From: Polynucleobacter sp. GWA2_45_21
GTDB taxonomy: Bacteria > Pseudomonadota > Gammaproteobacteria > Burkholderiales > Burkholderiaceae
Reading direction: 5' to 3'
Assembly (NCBI RefSeq): GCF_001830325.1
Contig: NZ_MHZG01000002.1
Coordinates: 62,001-126,000 of the forward strand
Length of the DNA: 64,000 bases
In this document: positions 19,122-28,886 of the stretch, in pieces
How positions within the stretch are numbered: position 1 is the stretch's first letter
Layout: every line of letters begins with the position of its first letter
Position numbers and translations under genes: made by a program
The notes under the pieces: model-generated
Told to the model about the DNA's origin: nothing
Database searches by the model: none
What the model saw: only the letters and a program-made list of their open reading frames with translations

Positions 19122-20432
19122 TCTAATTTATGCTGCTTGGATTTGAGCAGTGAAAATGCCTCAAGCCCAAAAGATGCTACAAGAGCAATTAGCAGGGCAA
19201 TGGCACTCGATGGTGCGGTCTTGATTGTATTAATTAGTAGGGCAGTGAATAAACTCAGATTAATTGCAATTGCGCACCACAAAATTTTAGGGCTAGCCCC
19301 TGTCTGCTTATGTACGCGAATATGTCCGTAGCTCACAACGGCATAAACCAATAGAAACGCCAGACTAGCCATCTGACCTACTTCACTTAGCGGGAATAGT
19401 AAGGCCAGAATAATTACGCCAACGGAGGAGACGGTAAGTGCACGTAGCTTGCTCTTCAGCACGGAGTTTCCTAGGGCGCTAGAGACTTCATGTTTCTCTG
19501 TAAGGTCTGCTGCGATATTGGAGGCTGCAAAAATAGTGGCATTGACTGCTGCAGCGCAGGCCAGTAAGGCGGAAATGCTAATAACAATAAAGCCAAGTTT
19601 ACCTGCCACGATTTTTGCAGCATCAGCAAGCACGTGGCCATTATCCACTTGCATAACGTTTAAGGGCATGAGCAATACAACTGCCGTACTCACTGCTAGA
19701 TACGCAATCGTCACCAAGATCAGCGCTGAAAACATGGCAAGAGATAATTCTTTTTGTGGACTCTTCATGGCTGATGAAGAATTAGTCACTACCCCGAAGC
19801 CTTGAAAATTAATGTAGAGAATGCCTGCAGCCACTGCAATGCCTTCAATCGAACCGCCAGCCATGTGATAGCTTTTGAAATCTGCCTGATGAAATCCCAT
19901 GGCTGAGAATACAAGAAGGCTAATCACAACCAGACCAATTGCAAATGTCTCAGCCTTGCCAACCAAACTTGGCCCCAAAAGATTTAAGAAAGTACAAATC
20001 AAGATGATTGCTGCGGTAATGCATTTCAGCAGTATGGGGGAGAGGTCGCCCCCCAAAGATGGTATTGGTGTATTCAACGAAACCTGCTGCGTATAAAGCG
20101 GCAGCAATGAGGTAGGCAATGTATTGAAATAGATTAATGCCGCCAGAAATAATTCCAGGGCCATAACTCATGACTGTGAAGGTCGCTGCACCACCACTGC
20201 TCGGAAAAGTGGCGCCAAGTTTTGCGTAAGAGTACACCGAGAAGGAGGCTGCGATGGCCCCAATCAGAAAGGCTAGTGGCACGTGAGTGCCAGCATGTGA
20301 GCTCGCTAAACCTAAGAGGGAGTAAAGACCTGCACCCATCATCCCGCCGATACCGAGTGCGGTCGCAGAAAAAAGACTAATGTCCTTGGCTTGCTTAGGA
20401 TTCCGTTTGAGTAAGCCTGAATTCAATCGCAA
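19118..20432 (-). pseudogene. APC-type amino-acid permease, split by a frameshift at a G6 tract (C6 on + strand, 20049..20054)
   Basis: N-terminal ORF (19950..20432) and C-terminal ORF (19118..20164) are two parts of one permease; removing one G gives ...YTNTIFGGDLSPILLKCITAAIILICTFLNLLG.... Confidence 0.85.
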
Positions 20433-20759
20433 TTAACCTAAATTGCTACGAAGCAGTTGGCTGCGTAGGCGAGTGATTTCATCTAGGAGATCAAGCGCTA
20501 AGGCAACCCCAGGGGTATTGAGTTCGAGGTCATGTGTCAGGTGAGCGGCAGTTTTTGCACGCTTGAGAGAGTCCCCACTAAAACGCCAGTCTTCAGGTGA
20601 GGAGCCGGTGGGACTCAAGACGCCCTCTGTTACCCATGACATGATGAGATCCTCTGGTGCACGCGTGGCCTGTGAAATTTCCACGATGCTCATGTGCACT
20701 TCTTCCTCAACAAGACTACCTTCAATCCAGGTGATTTTTGTTTGTGTCATATTCATCAT
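20433..20759 (-). CDS. cbpM: Chaperone modulator CbpM family
   Basis: Small MerR-like HTH protein (VEISQATRAPEDLIMSWVTEGVLSPTG) overlapping the DnaJ-type gene by ATGA. Confidence 0.8.
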   Translation of the reverse strand: MMNMTQTKITWIEGSLVEEEVHMSIVEISQATRAPEDLIMSWVTEGVLSPTGSSPEDWRFSGDSLKRAKTAAHLTHDLELNTPGVALALDLLDEITRLRSQLLRSNLG

Positions 20760-21736
20760 CCCTTCAGGTGGGTTCTGGGGTTGAAATCAAAAGCTTTCTC
20801 TAGAGATTGATAAGCTTCTTTCTGGGCATCGGTGTCGGCGCTAGGCAAAACAATATTTGGTACAACGTATAAGTCACCAGCTTCTTTGCTGGGGATACCT
20901 TTTCCTTTGAGCCTCATCTTGCGACCGGTTGCTGTGCCAGCTGGAATCTTTAATTCCAGAGTGGAGCCCGCAGGGGTGGGGATGTTAACGGTTGTACCTA
21001 GTGCAGCTTCCCATGGGGCTAACGGCAAATCCAGATAAACATCTTTTCCGTCGACGCGGTAAGTGGGGTTTGCATGAAAATCAATCTCAAGGTACAGATC
21101 ACCTGCACCACCTGTACCCATACCTGGACCGCCTTGCCCAGCTAAGCGTAGATTCTGCCCAGCCTTGATGCCCTTGGGAATGCTGACATCAAGTTTGCGT
21201 TCCTGTGTACTGACATGACCATTGGCATCTTGCGTAGGCATATGCAGGGAAATAGTGCGTTTTGCGCCGTTATAGGCATCAGCAAGATCAATCAAGATTT
21301 TGGCATGATGATCTTGGCCTTTAAAGTTCATGCCTTGACGTGGGTTGCCACCTCGTCCGCCTTGAGTATGGCGGCCTCTGCCAAAAAGAGATTCAAAGAA
21401 TTCGCTTTGGTCACCCTCGTAGCCGCCACCAAATCCACCATGGCCGCCACCATAGTTACCATCGGAATATTCAAAGCCTTCATTCCAGTTTGGAGGTGGA
21501 GTGAAATCTTGACCATTTTGCCAATTGGAACCCATGCGATCGTATTCCGCACGCTTCTCGGTGTCCTTCAGTACGGAGTAGGCTTCGCCAACAGCTTTAA
21601 ATTGCTCTTCTGCGCCAGCTTCTTTATTCACATCTGGGTGATATTTACGGGCTAGCTTGCGGTAAGCCGCTTTAATTTCTGCTTCGGTTGCACCACGTGC
21701 TACACCGAGTGTTTCGTAGTAGTCCCTGAATTTCAT
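20756..21736 (-). CDS. cbpA: DnaJ-type curved-DNA-binding protein
   Basis: J-domain FRDYYETLGVARGATEAEIKAAYRKLARKYHPDVN, Gly-rich linker, C-terminal DnaJ domain. Confidence 0.92.
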   Translation of the reverse strand: MKFRDYYETLGVARGATEAEIKAAYRKLARKYHPDVNKEAGAEEQFKAVGEAYSVLKDTEKRAEYDRMGSNWQNGQDFTPPPNWNEGFEYSDGNYGGGHGGFGGGYEGDQSEFFESLFGRGRHTQGGRGGNPRQGMNFKGQDHHAKILIDLADAYNGAKRTISLHMPTQDANGHVSTQERKLDVSIPKGIKAGQNLRLAGQGGPGMGTGGAGDLYLEIDFHANPTYRVDGKDVYLDLPLAPWEAALGTTVNIPTPAGSTLELKIPAGTATGRKMRLKGKGIPSKEAGDLYVVPNIVLPSADTDAQKEAYQSLEKAFDFNPRTHLKG

Positions 21737-21807
21737 AATCCTAATGAAGTCCTGATTAAATCAATAAGCTTCATTCTACAATCCCTCAGCTTCTTTTTGG
21801 GCAAAGA

Positions 21808-21830
21808 AAAAGCGGGCATTAAGCCCGCCT
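21808..21830 (-). terminator. Intrinsic terminator (minus strand)
   Basis: GCGGGC-ATTAA-GCCCGC with an A-run on the + strand (U-run for the minus transcript), after the UxaA-type gene. Confidence 0.75.
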
Positions 21831-21857
21831 AGAACTACCATTCTCCTGAGGCTGAAC

Positions 21858-23405
21858 TTAACTCATGACCCCAACTTGCCATGGTACGAATTCATAATCT
21901 CCAAGACCCAGTTGTTCACTTTTAGAGGCCTCTCCTGAGGCTGTTCTCAGGAAGAGCTCAAAAATCCGTTGCCCCATTTCCTGAACTGAAACCGTGCCAT
22001 CTAAGATCTCACCGCAATTAATGTCCATGTCTTCGGTAAGTCGCTCATACATCGGTGTATTGGTGGCAAGTTTGATGCAAGGCGCTGGCTTTGATCCAAA
22101 CATGGAGCCACGCCCTGTGGTAAACGCAATTAAGTTAGCACCGCCAGCAATTTGACCTGTCGCTGAGACTGGATCAAAACCAGGCGTATCCATAAATACA
22201 AAGCCTTTAGCTGTAACTGGCTCTGCATATCGATACACTTCCATTAGCGGTCCCGTTCCACCTTTCATGGATGAGCCAAGGGACTTTTCAAAAATATTAG
22301 CTAGGCCACCGATTTGATTTCCGGGGCTGACTTGTCCATTGATCTGAACATCGCGGCCAACAGAATATTCATCTTTCCACCAGCGAATACGTTGGATTAA
22401 TTTTTCACCAATGGCCTTGCTTGCTGCTCGGCGAGTAAGCGTGTGTTCAACACCATAAATCTCTGGCGTTTCAGAGAGAATGCCAGTGCCACCATGGCGC
22501 GACAAAATATCAATTGCTGCACCCAAGGCTGGGTTAGCGGTAATCGAAGAGAAGCCATCCGATCCACCGCATTGCAAACCAACGCAGAGGTGGCTTGCAG
22601 AGACGGTTTGCCTTTTTGCTTTATTAGCTTCTGGGAGGAGTGCTTTTACAGCCTCAATTCCTGCTTCAATTGTTTTGCGTGTGCCACCAGTCTCTTGCAT
22701 GATGAAAGTATGCAAAGTGGAATTTTCTTGCAAAGCTTCTTGATCCATCAATCCTTTGAGTTGATTACGCTCACAACCCAAGCCAATGATCAGGGCGGCA
22801 GCCAGGTTGGGGTGCTGTGCGTATCCAGCCATAGTTCGGCGCAGCAGCTGCATTGGCTCGCCACTCATTTCCATTCCGCAACCAATACCATGACTAAATG
22901 CAACCACCCCGTCGATATTAGGAAAATCTTTCAAACGTTCAGGGGTAAACCACGCTGCAATTTTGTTCACTACAGTTGCGGAGCAATTTACAGTAGATAG
23001 AATGCCAATGAAATTGCGTGTACCTACTTTGCCATTAGCGCGCACGTAACCTTGAAAAGTCGCACGTTCAGATTCTGGTAAAAGGGTAGTGGGTTTATAT
23101 TCGCTAGCATAGGCATAGTCGCGATCGAATTCACGAAACTCCGTGTTATGACTATGAACCATCGTGCCAGGCTCAATATCGGTATTGGCGAATCCTACGG
23201 TCACGTTGTATTTCAGAATCGGCTCACCCTTGAGAATTTTCTGAGCTGCAATTTTGTAGCCTGCTGGCACTTGACTGCGGCTCGTGAAATTCTCGCTCGG
23301 CACCACTTCGCCAATTGCCACATCTACCCGTGCAACCACAATATTGTCGTTGGGGTGGAGTCGAATAATGGGGCCAATTAGGCGCTTCTCTGAGATTTCA
23401 ATCAT
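21858..23405 (-). CDS. Altronate/galactarate dehydratase (UxaA family)
   Basis: N-terminal SAF-like domain; GTRNFIGILSTVNCSATVVNKIA, FSHGIGCGMEM, GLQCGGSDGFSSITANPALG. Confidence 0.9.
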   Translation of the reverse strand: MIEISEKRLIGPIIRLHPNDNIVVARVDVAIGEVVPSENFTSRSQVPAGYKIAAQKILKGEPILKYNVTVGFANTDIEPGTMVHSHNTEFREFDRDYAYASEYKPTTLLPESERATFQGYVRANGKVGTRNFIGILSTVNCSATVVNKIAAWFTPERLKDFPNIDGVVAFSHGIGCGMEMSGEPMQLLRRTMAGYAQHPNLAAALIIGLGCERNQLKGLMDQEALQENSTLHTFIMQETGGTRKTIEAGIEAVKALLPEANKAKRQTVSASHLCVGLQCGGSDGFSSITANPALGAAIDILSRHGGTGILSETPEIYGVEHTLTRRAASKAIGEKLIQRIRWWKDEYSVGRDVQINGQVSPGNQIGGLANIFEKSLGSSMKGGTGPLMEVYRYAEPVTAKGFVFMDTPGFDPVSATGQIAGGANLIAFTTGRGSMFGSKPAPCIKLATNTPMYERLTEDMDINCGEILDGTVSVQEMGQRIFELFLRTASGEASKSEQLGLGDYEFVPWQVGVMS

Positions 23406-23470
23406 TGAGTTTCTATGCTTATTTCGGGTTGTTATTTACATACTGATCGTAAGACTCAAACACTAAATTT

Positions 23471-24172
23471 TTAATGACTCAGGTCAAAGATAATGACTTC
23501 AGCATCTTTACCATTAGCGATTAGTAGATTGCTCTCGTTTTCTATCAATAGCGCATCACCAGTGGACAGGAGTATGCCGTTGACCTGTAAAGAGCCTTTC
23601 ACAAGATGAACGTAGGCTTTACGCTCTGGATTGAGTTCTAATTTCTGGGATTCGGACCCATCAAATAAACCTGCATATATTTTGGCATCGGCATGAATTT
23701 TGACCGCGTTACCCTCGCCATCAGGGGATGCAATTAAGCAAAGCTTACCTTGCTTGTCCAAGAGTGGAATGGATTTTTGCTCGTAACTGGGTTGAACTTC
23801 CATAACATTTGGTTGAATCCAAATTTGCAGGAAGTGGGTGGTCTGATCTTTAGCGTGATTGAATTCACTATGGGTGACCCCCGTTCCGGCGCTCATGCGT
23901 TGAACATCCCCGGGTGGAATGCCCTTCACGTTCCCCATGCTATCTTCGTGAGCTAATTCACCAGATAAAACATAGCTGATGATTTCCATATTGCGGTGGC
24001 TATGTTTACCAAAACCCATGCCTGCCGCTACTCGATCCTCATTAATGACCCTTAGATTGCCCCAGCCCATAAATTGAGGGTCGTGGTAGCCGGCAAAAGA
24101 GAAGGAATGAAAGCTTTTAAGCCATCCGTGGTCTGCATAGCCACGTTCTTGGCATTTTCTGAGGACTAACAT
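23471..24172 (-). CDS. Pirin family protein
   Basis: HGWLKSFHSFSFAGYHDPQFMGWGNLRVINEDRV, GFGKHSHRNMEIISYVLSGELAHEDSMGN. Start at the internal Met. Confidence 0.93.
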   Translation of the reverse strand: MLVLRKCQERGYADHGWLKSFHSFSFAGYHDPQFMGWGNLRVINEDRVAAGMGFGKHSHRNMEIISYVLSGELAHEDSMGNVKGIPPGDVQRMSAGTGVTHSEFNHAKDQTTHFLQIWIQPNVMEVQPSYEQKSIPLLDKQGKLCLIASPDGEGNAVKIHADAKIYAGLFDGSESQKLELNPERKAYVHLVKGSLQVNGILLSTGDALLIENESNLLIANGKDAEVIIFDLSH

Positions 24173-24243
24173 CTTGGCTCCTTTTCGGAAAGCGAATAAG
24201 CCTATTATCATTAGCTTTTGACATATTTGCTGATTGGTCATCC

Positions 24244-25650
24244 ATGGGAAGTATCAAACAAGACATTAAAGAATCTGCCCTTGGTTTTGCTGAGGCCGCC
24301 CAAGAAAAATGGAGGGATTTGGTCCAGTTTCTCCAAGAGGCCTGGCCAATTCTTGCTTTGCTCTTCATTCTACTGGTCGGCATATGGTTATATGCCGACC
24401 CACCACCTCCGAGACAGGTCTTAATGGCTACGGGAACTGAGGGTGGTTCATATGAGGTGATGGCCAAAAAATATGCAGCTTTTTTTGAGAAAAAAGGTAT
24501 CAAGCTTGAGCTGGTGAAAACCAAGGGCGCTCAAGAAAACTTAAAACGCCTTGCTGATCGCAAAGATCCCTTGCAAGCAGCATTTGTTCAGGCTGGGACA
24601 TTTAATCCCGACGGAATTGGTGGTATTGATTCACTAGGTGCGGTCGATTATGAGCCTATATGGTTTTTTTATCGCGGGCCAGAAATTAAGGCGTCTAATT
24701 TTAGAGAAGCGAATGGTCAAATGAAATATTTCCTTAAAGGGAAAGTTTCTATCGGTGCTGTTGGTAGTGGCACCCACTCTCAAGCTACGCGCTTGATAGA
24801 GGCATCTGGACTTCAGAAAGAAGCCCATTTCTTATATTTACCTAATCATGAGGCAGTAAATGCTCTAAAGAAGGGTGAGATTGATGGTGCTTTTTTGGTT
24901 GATGGCTATCAATCAGAAAATGTTCAAGCATTACTGAGCGATCCACAAATTCATCTCGCTGGATTTGAGCGAGCCCAGGCATATACCCATCTCTTACCTT
25001 ACTTGCATACCTTAAAAGTGCCTATTGGTGGATTTAGTTTGCCTAGAAATAATCCCGATACTGACATACAGTTGTTATCAACAACGACCAATCTATTGAT
25101 TGATGATCGCATGCATCCTGCGCTTCAATTTCTTTTTTTAGAAGCGGCGCACGAGATTAACGGTAAAGCTAATTTTTTTGCACGGCGCGGAGAATTCCCT
25201 TTCTTTGGAGATTCTCATTTCCCGGAGAGCCCAGTCGCTTTGCATTATGAAAAAAATGGTTCGCCTTGGTTAATGACCTATTTCCCATTTTGGCTAGCAG
25301 AGCTCGTCAACCGTTTACTGTTTGTGTTCTTACCATTCTGCATGATCGCTTATCCAGCCCTCATTAGTCTTCCTGGTTATCGAAATAAGCGAATGCGACG
25401 CAAGATTAACTCCCTGTATGGGACTCTCAAAGCCTATGAGCAGGAGATGATTGAGGGTTTCTCATCAGTCTCTGGTGATGAATATCTTAAAAAGCTGGAT
25501 CTTTTGGAATACGAAGCGCTCCAGCTAAAAGTTCCCAAGAGCATGGCTGGCGACTACTACACTCTGAGGACTAATATTGATTATGTGCGGAACTGCTTAA
25601 ATCGAGATACTAGACCATATCAACTCCAAGATGGTAATGTTGATATTTGA
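24244..25650 (+). CDS. TAXI family TRAP-type solute-binding protein with N- and C-terminal TM segments
   Basis: MATGTEGGSYEVMAKKYAAFFEKKGIKLELVKTKGAQENLKRL; GAVGSGTHSQATRLIEASG; C-terminal TM. Confidence 0.85.
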   Translation: MGSIKQDIKESALGFAEAAQEKWRDLVQFLQEAWPILALLFILLVGIWLYADPPPPRQVLMATGTEGGSYEVMAKKYAAFFEKKGIKLELVKTKGAQENLKRLADRKDPLQAAFVQAGTFNPDGIGGIDSLGAVDYEPIWFFYRGPEIKASNFREANGQMKYFLKGKVSIGAVGSGTHSQATRLIEASGLQKEAHFLYLPNHEAVNALKKGEIDGAFLVDGYQSENVQALLSDPQIHLAGFERAQAYTHLLPYLHTLKVPIGGFSLPRNNPDTDIQLLSTTTNLLIDDRMHPALQFLFLEAAHEINGKANFFARRGEFPFFGDSHFPESPVALHYEKNGSPWLMTYFPFWLAELVNRLLFVFLPFCMIAYPALISLPGYRNKRMRRKINSLYGTLKAYEQEMIEGFSSVSGDEYLKKLDLLEYEALQLKVPKSMAGDYYTLRTNIDYVRNCLNRDTRPYQLQDGNVDI

Positions 25651-25682
25651 TACGACATATTGCTTAAATAAAGATTCGCCTT

Positions 25683-27035
25683 ATGAGACCTTACGACCAC
25701 CCGGCCAGAAGACAGCTGCACGATGAGGTCCATGCGCGCCCCCCAATTGCGCTGTGGCCAAACGAAAGAGTGCTATCCCAATCTTTTCTGCTCGATGCAA
25801 ATTCTCGTCAAACTCAGATTGCGTGGATTCAAAAGTTAAGCGCTGCATTGGGCGTGCCCAATGATGAGCAGGACCACTCTTTCAAAATATTGACCCTGAC
25901 TCCTGAGCCCCAGAGAGTGCTGATCAAATGGGAGTTGCATGGTGAGTTTGCAACTATCGCGGCCATTGTGCATAACCCAGTCAAAATTACTGGGCCGCTG
26001 CTAGACTCTCGCCTTGCTCTGGAAAAGAGCTTGGATAAATTATTTCAGGACCTAGGCTGCCCAACGATTGTTGAGGCAGGTGGCGACAGAATTTCAGCAT
26101 TAGATATCGCATTTGAGCATCGTCCTCTATTTTCTGAAGCTCAAGAGGTTTCCGCTATTTTTAGTGGAAATACCGTACTCGGAAGTTACATTTTGTTGAG
26201 TAAGAAAGCTCAACTGTGGACGGATTTAAGTTTGGATGAAGATGGCTTCATCTCTTACTTTATTCCGCACGATATTTTGGGCTCACGACAGGCTGGTCGT
26301 ATAGCACGAGCTCTTGCTGAAGCGGAAACCTATCGTATGGCAGCCATGATCGCATTCCCAGTGGCGAAGAGTCTCTCTATGCCACTCAGAAGTGCGGAGT
26401 CGGAATTGGCAGATCTTTCTAAGAATATTTCTCAGCTCCAAACCGAGCCTGGTATCCATACTGAAAAGGATGGACAGTTTTTAGGTGAGCTTTCTCATTT
26501 AGCCTCAAGAGCCGAGCAGTGGATTTCTGGCTATGGATTGCGCTTTACTGCCTCAGAGGCATACAGCCAATTGCTTAGTAAGAACTTATATGAGTTAGCA
26601 GAGTCTCCGATTCCAGGTGTGCAGTCCTTATCGGAGTTTATGGATCGGCGTTTTCAGCCTGCGATGGGTACCTGTATTTGGACTCAGCGTAGATTAAAAG
26701 AGCTGTCTGACCGTATCTCGAGAACTACTCAAACCTTGAGGACTCGTATTGAATTTGTAAATGAGGAGCAGACGCAGAAATTGCTTGCTAGCATGGATCA
26801 GCGGGCACGTTTGCAATTACGTCTGCAAGAGACAGTAGAGAGCTTGTCAGTTCTGGTATTGACTTACTATGCAGTGAGTTTATTGGCCTATGTCGCTAAA
26901 GGCGGCAAAGAGGCTGGTCTTGCTATTCATCCAGAGATTGTTGCCGCAATTGCAGCCCCAGTGGTCGCGATCATCTTCTTGTTGATTAGTAAGCGGCGAC
27001 GCAAGCGAATTGTAGAGATGGGCAAATCGCTCTAG
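25683..27035 (+). CDS. DUF3422 family membrane protein
   Basis: PYDHPARRQLHDEVHARPP, C-terminal TM pair. Confidence 0.85.
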   Translation: MRPYDHPARRQLHDEVHARPPIALWPNERVLSQSFLLDANSRQTQIAWIQKLSAALGVPNDEQDHSFKILTLTPEPQRVLIKWELHGEFATIAAIVHNPVKITGPLLDSRLALEKSLDKLFQDLGCPTIVEAGGDRISALDIAFEHRPLFSEAQEVSAIFSGNTVLGSYILLSKKAQLWTDLSLDEDGFISYFIPHDILGSRQAGRIARALAEAETYRMAAMIAFPVAKSLSMPLRSAESELADLSKNISQLQTEPGIHTEKDGQFLGELSHLASRAEQWISGYGLRFTASEAYSQLLSKNLYELAESPIPGVQSLSEFMDRRFQPAMGTCIWTQRRLKELSDRISRTTQTLRTRIEFVNEEQTQKLLASMDQRARLQLRLQETVESLSVLVLTYYAVSLLAYVAKGGKEAGLAIHPEIVAAIAAPVVAIIFLLISKRRRKRIVEMGKSL

Positions 27036-27040
27036 ACATT

Positions 27041-27066
27041 AAAAAAGAGGCCGAGGCCTCTTTTTT
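27041..27066. terminator. Bidirectional intrinsic terminator
   Basis: Perfect inverted repeat AAAAAAGAGGCC-GA-GGCCTCTTTTTT between convergent genes. Confidence 0.85.
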
Positions 27067-27085
27067 AATGAGCGTAGATACTTTA

Positions 27086-28363
27086 TTAACCCAAGCTGTC
27101 TGCCCAGATATTGTGTGCCCAGCCCCAAGCATAAACACCCTCGAGAGTGGTTGGGGCCGGTGAGAGGCCACCAGCTCCTTTAACAGGCAAGAAGGTTTTT
27201 TTCTCAGCATCATATTGATGCACGCTAGCCACGTGAACCACATCCCTGGTATTAACAAAGCTATAGCAAGTATTGGTGACTACTGGCGCTGGATTGACTT
27301 CCCAGCCGCTGAGTTCAGCAACAATAGCTGCTGCAGCAACCTTGGCATGCTGATTAGCCATATGCCCTGACTTTGGCATCGTTGGAGCAATCTGAATCGA
27401 GTCACCCAAGACGTGAATATCTTTACGCGCTGTTGATTCAAAGTTGAGGAAGTTCACATTCACCCAGCGTCCATTGGAGTTGGCTAAACCTGTCTTCATG
27501 GCAATTTCACCGGCAGACATTTGCGGCAAGACATTCAACACGTCAGCCTTCACATCATCAGCAACTTCCAGTTTGAGTGTTTTGGTTTTAGCGTCTACAC
27601 CAACCACATTATGTTTAGGTCGATACTCAATAATGCCAGCGTACTGCTCGGCCCATACCTTCTTAAACAAACCTCCTTTGGAGGTGACATCCTGGTTAGC
27701 ATCCAGAATTAATACCTTACCCTTAGGATTATGTTGCTTGAGGTAATTTGCAACCTGGCAAGCACGCTCATAAGGTCCAGGAGGGCAGCGATAAGGCGCC
27801 TCTGGAATGCTAATTGCAAAAGTACCACCTTCGCGCATAGCCGCGATTTGTTTATGTAGGGCAACAGTTTCAGGACCCGCTTTCCAGGCTTGCAGGGTTA
27901 CGCCATCTTTGTTAGCTTGTGCTAGGCCCTCAATGCTCTTGAAATTCAGTGATATGCCGGGAGACACGACAGCCTTGTCGTAACGCAAAGTTTTGCCGGA
28001 GGCAAGGGTGACTGTTTTCTTATCCGGATCAATGCTGCTGACGCTGTCTTGAATAATCTTGATGCCATGACGCTTGCTCAGTGTGTCATAAGGTGATGTG
28101 ATTTCAGCTAGAGTTCGTGAGCCGCCAACAACCAAATTGGACAGTGGGCACGAGATAAAAGAGGTATTTGGCTCTATGAGAGTCACTCGCGCTGTGTTGT
28201 TTGAGAATAGTCGCAAATACTTAGCGGCAGTAGCGCCACCATATCCGCCACCGATAACGAGAATTTCTGCTTTTTGTAAATTGGCTGCTTTTGTTTGGGT
28301 AGACAACCCTGCAAGTAGACCTACTGCTGCAGCGCTCTGACCTATAAAATGTCGACGATCCAT
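27086..28363 (-). CDS. fccB: Flavocytochrome c sulfide dehydrogenase, flavoprotein subunit
   Basis: Tat-like signal DRRHFIGQSAAAVGLLAG; FAD motif VIGGGYGGATAAKYLR; CPLSNLVVGG; C-terminal FCSD domain. Confidence 0.85.
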   Translation of the reverse strand: MDRRHFIGQSAAAVGLLAGLSTQTKAANLQKAEILVIGGGYGGATAAKYLRLFSNNTARVTLIEPNTSFISCPLSNLVVGGSRTLAEITSPYDTLSKRHGIKIIQDSVSSIDPDKKTVTLASGKTLRYDKAVVSPGISLNFKSIEGLAQANKDGVTLQAWKAGPETVALHKQIAAMREGGTFAISIPEAPYRCPPGPYERACQVANYLKQHNPKGKVLILDANQDVTSKGGLFKKVWAEQYAGIIEYRPKHNVVGVDAKTKTLKLEVADDVKADVLNVLPQMSAGEIAMKTGLANSNGRWVNVNFLNFESTARKDIHVLGDSIQIAPTMPKSGHMANQHAKVAAAAIVAELSGWEVNPAPVVTNTCYSFVNTRDVVHVASVHQYDAEKKTFLPVKGAGGLSPAPTTLEGVYAWGWAHNIWADSLG

Positions 28364-28372
28364 GGCGCCTCC

Positions 28373-28726
28373 TTATTGTTTCTTGCCAAGTTGATTGGCA
28401 ATAGTGGTGAGTTGTTCATCGGTATAGCCTTTTGCTAGCTGGGGCATGATGGTCCCCTCTAAGGCGCCAGACTTGTAGGCTTTGAGTTTTGCCAGCATCT
28501 CTTGGCTGGTCAAGTTGTTGATAAGTGGCATCCCACCGTCAACTACACCTTTGCCATCTGTACCGTGACAATTAGCGCAGGTTGCAGCAAGGCTACGGTT
28601 GTATAGTTGTTCAGCACTCTGTGCAAAGCTGAGGCCGCTCCACTGGCTCAAGCCAATCAAGGTGCCAGCCACCAAAATAGGTTTTAGGTACTTCACTCGC
28701 ATAGGGATAGTCTCCGTCATACACAC
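28373..28726 (-). CDS. fccA: c-type cytochrome (FccA-like monoheme)
   Basis: Signal peptide, CANCHG heme motif, GTIMPQLAKGYTDEQLTTIANQLG; adjacent to fccB. Confidence 0.82.
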   Translation of the reverse strand: MCMTETIPMRVKYLKPILVAGTLIGLSQWSGLSFAQSAEQLYNRSLAATCANCHGTDGKGVVDGGMPLINNLTSQEMLAKLKAYKSGALEGTIMPQLAKGYTDEQLTTIANQLGKKQ

Positions 28727-28886
28727 AGCAGTTTTAAGAATGATGCTTACAAATAGTATCTTAATCAGATAGTGATTAGATTGGTGGTTTTACTTAGATG
28801 AATTTTCAATATGCTTAGAGTAAAAAGTGAGGGTATTGATGCCGATAGTTTTTAGCTTTTAAGCCCAAGACCTATAAACTAGCGAT

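Noticed and set aside
22443-23000. 185 aa + strand ORF inside the UxaA-type gene
   Set aside because: Fully antisense to a well-supported gene; Cys/His-rich content looks like a spurious antisense reading.
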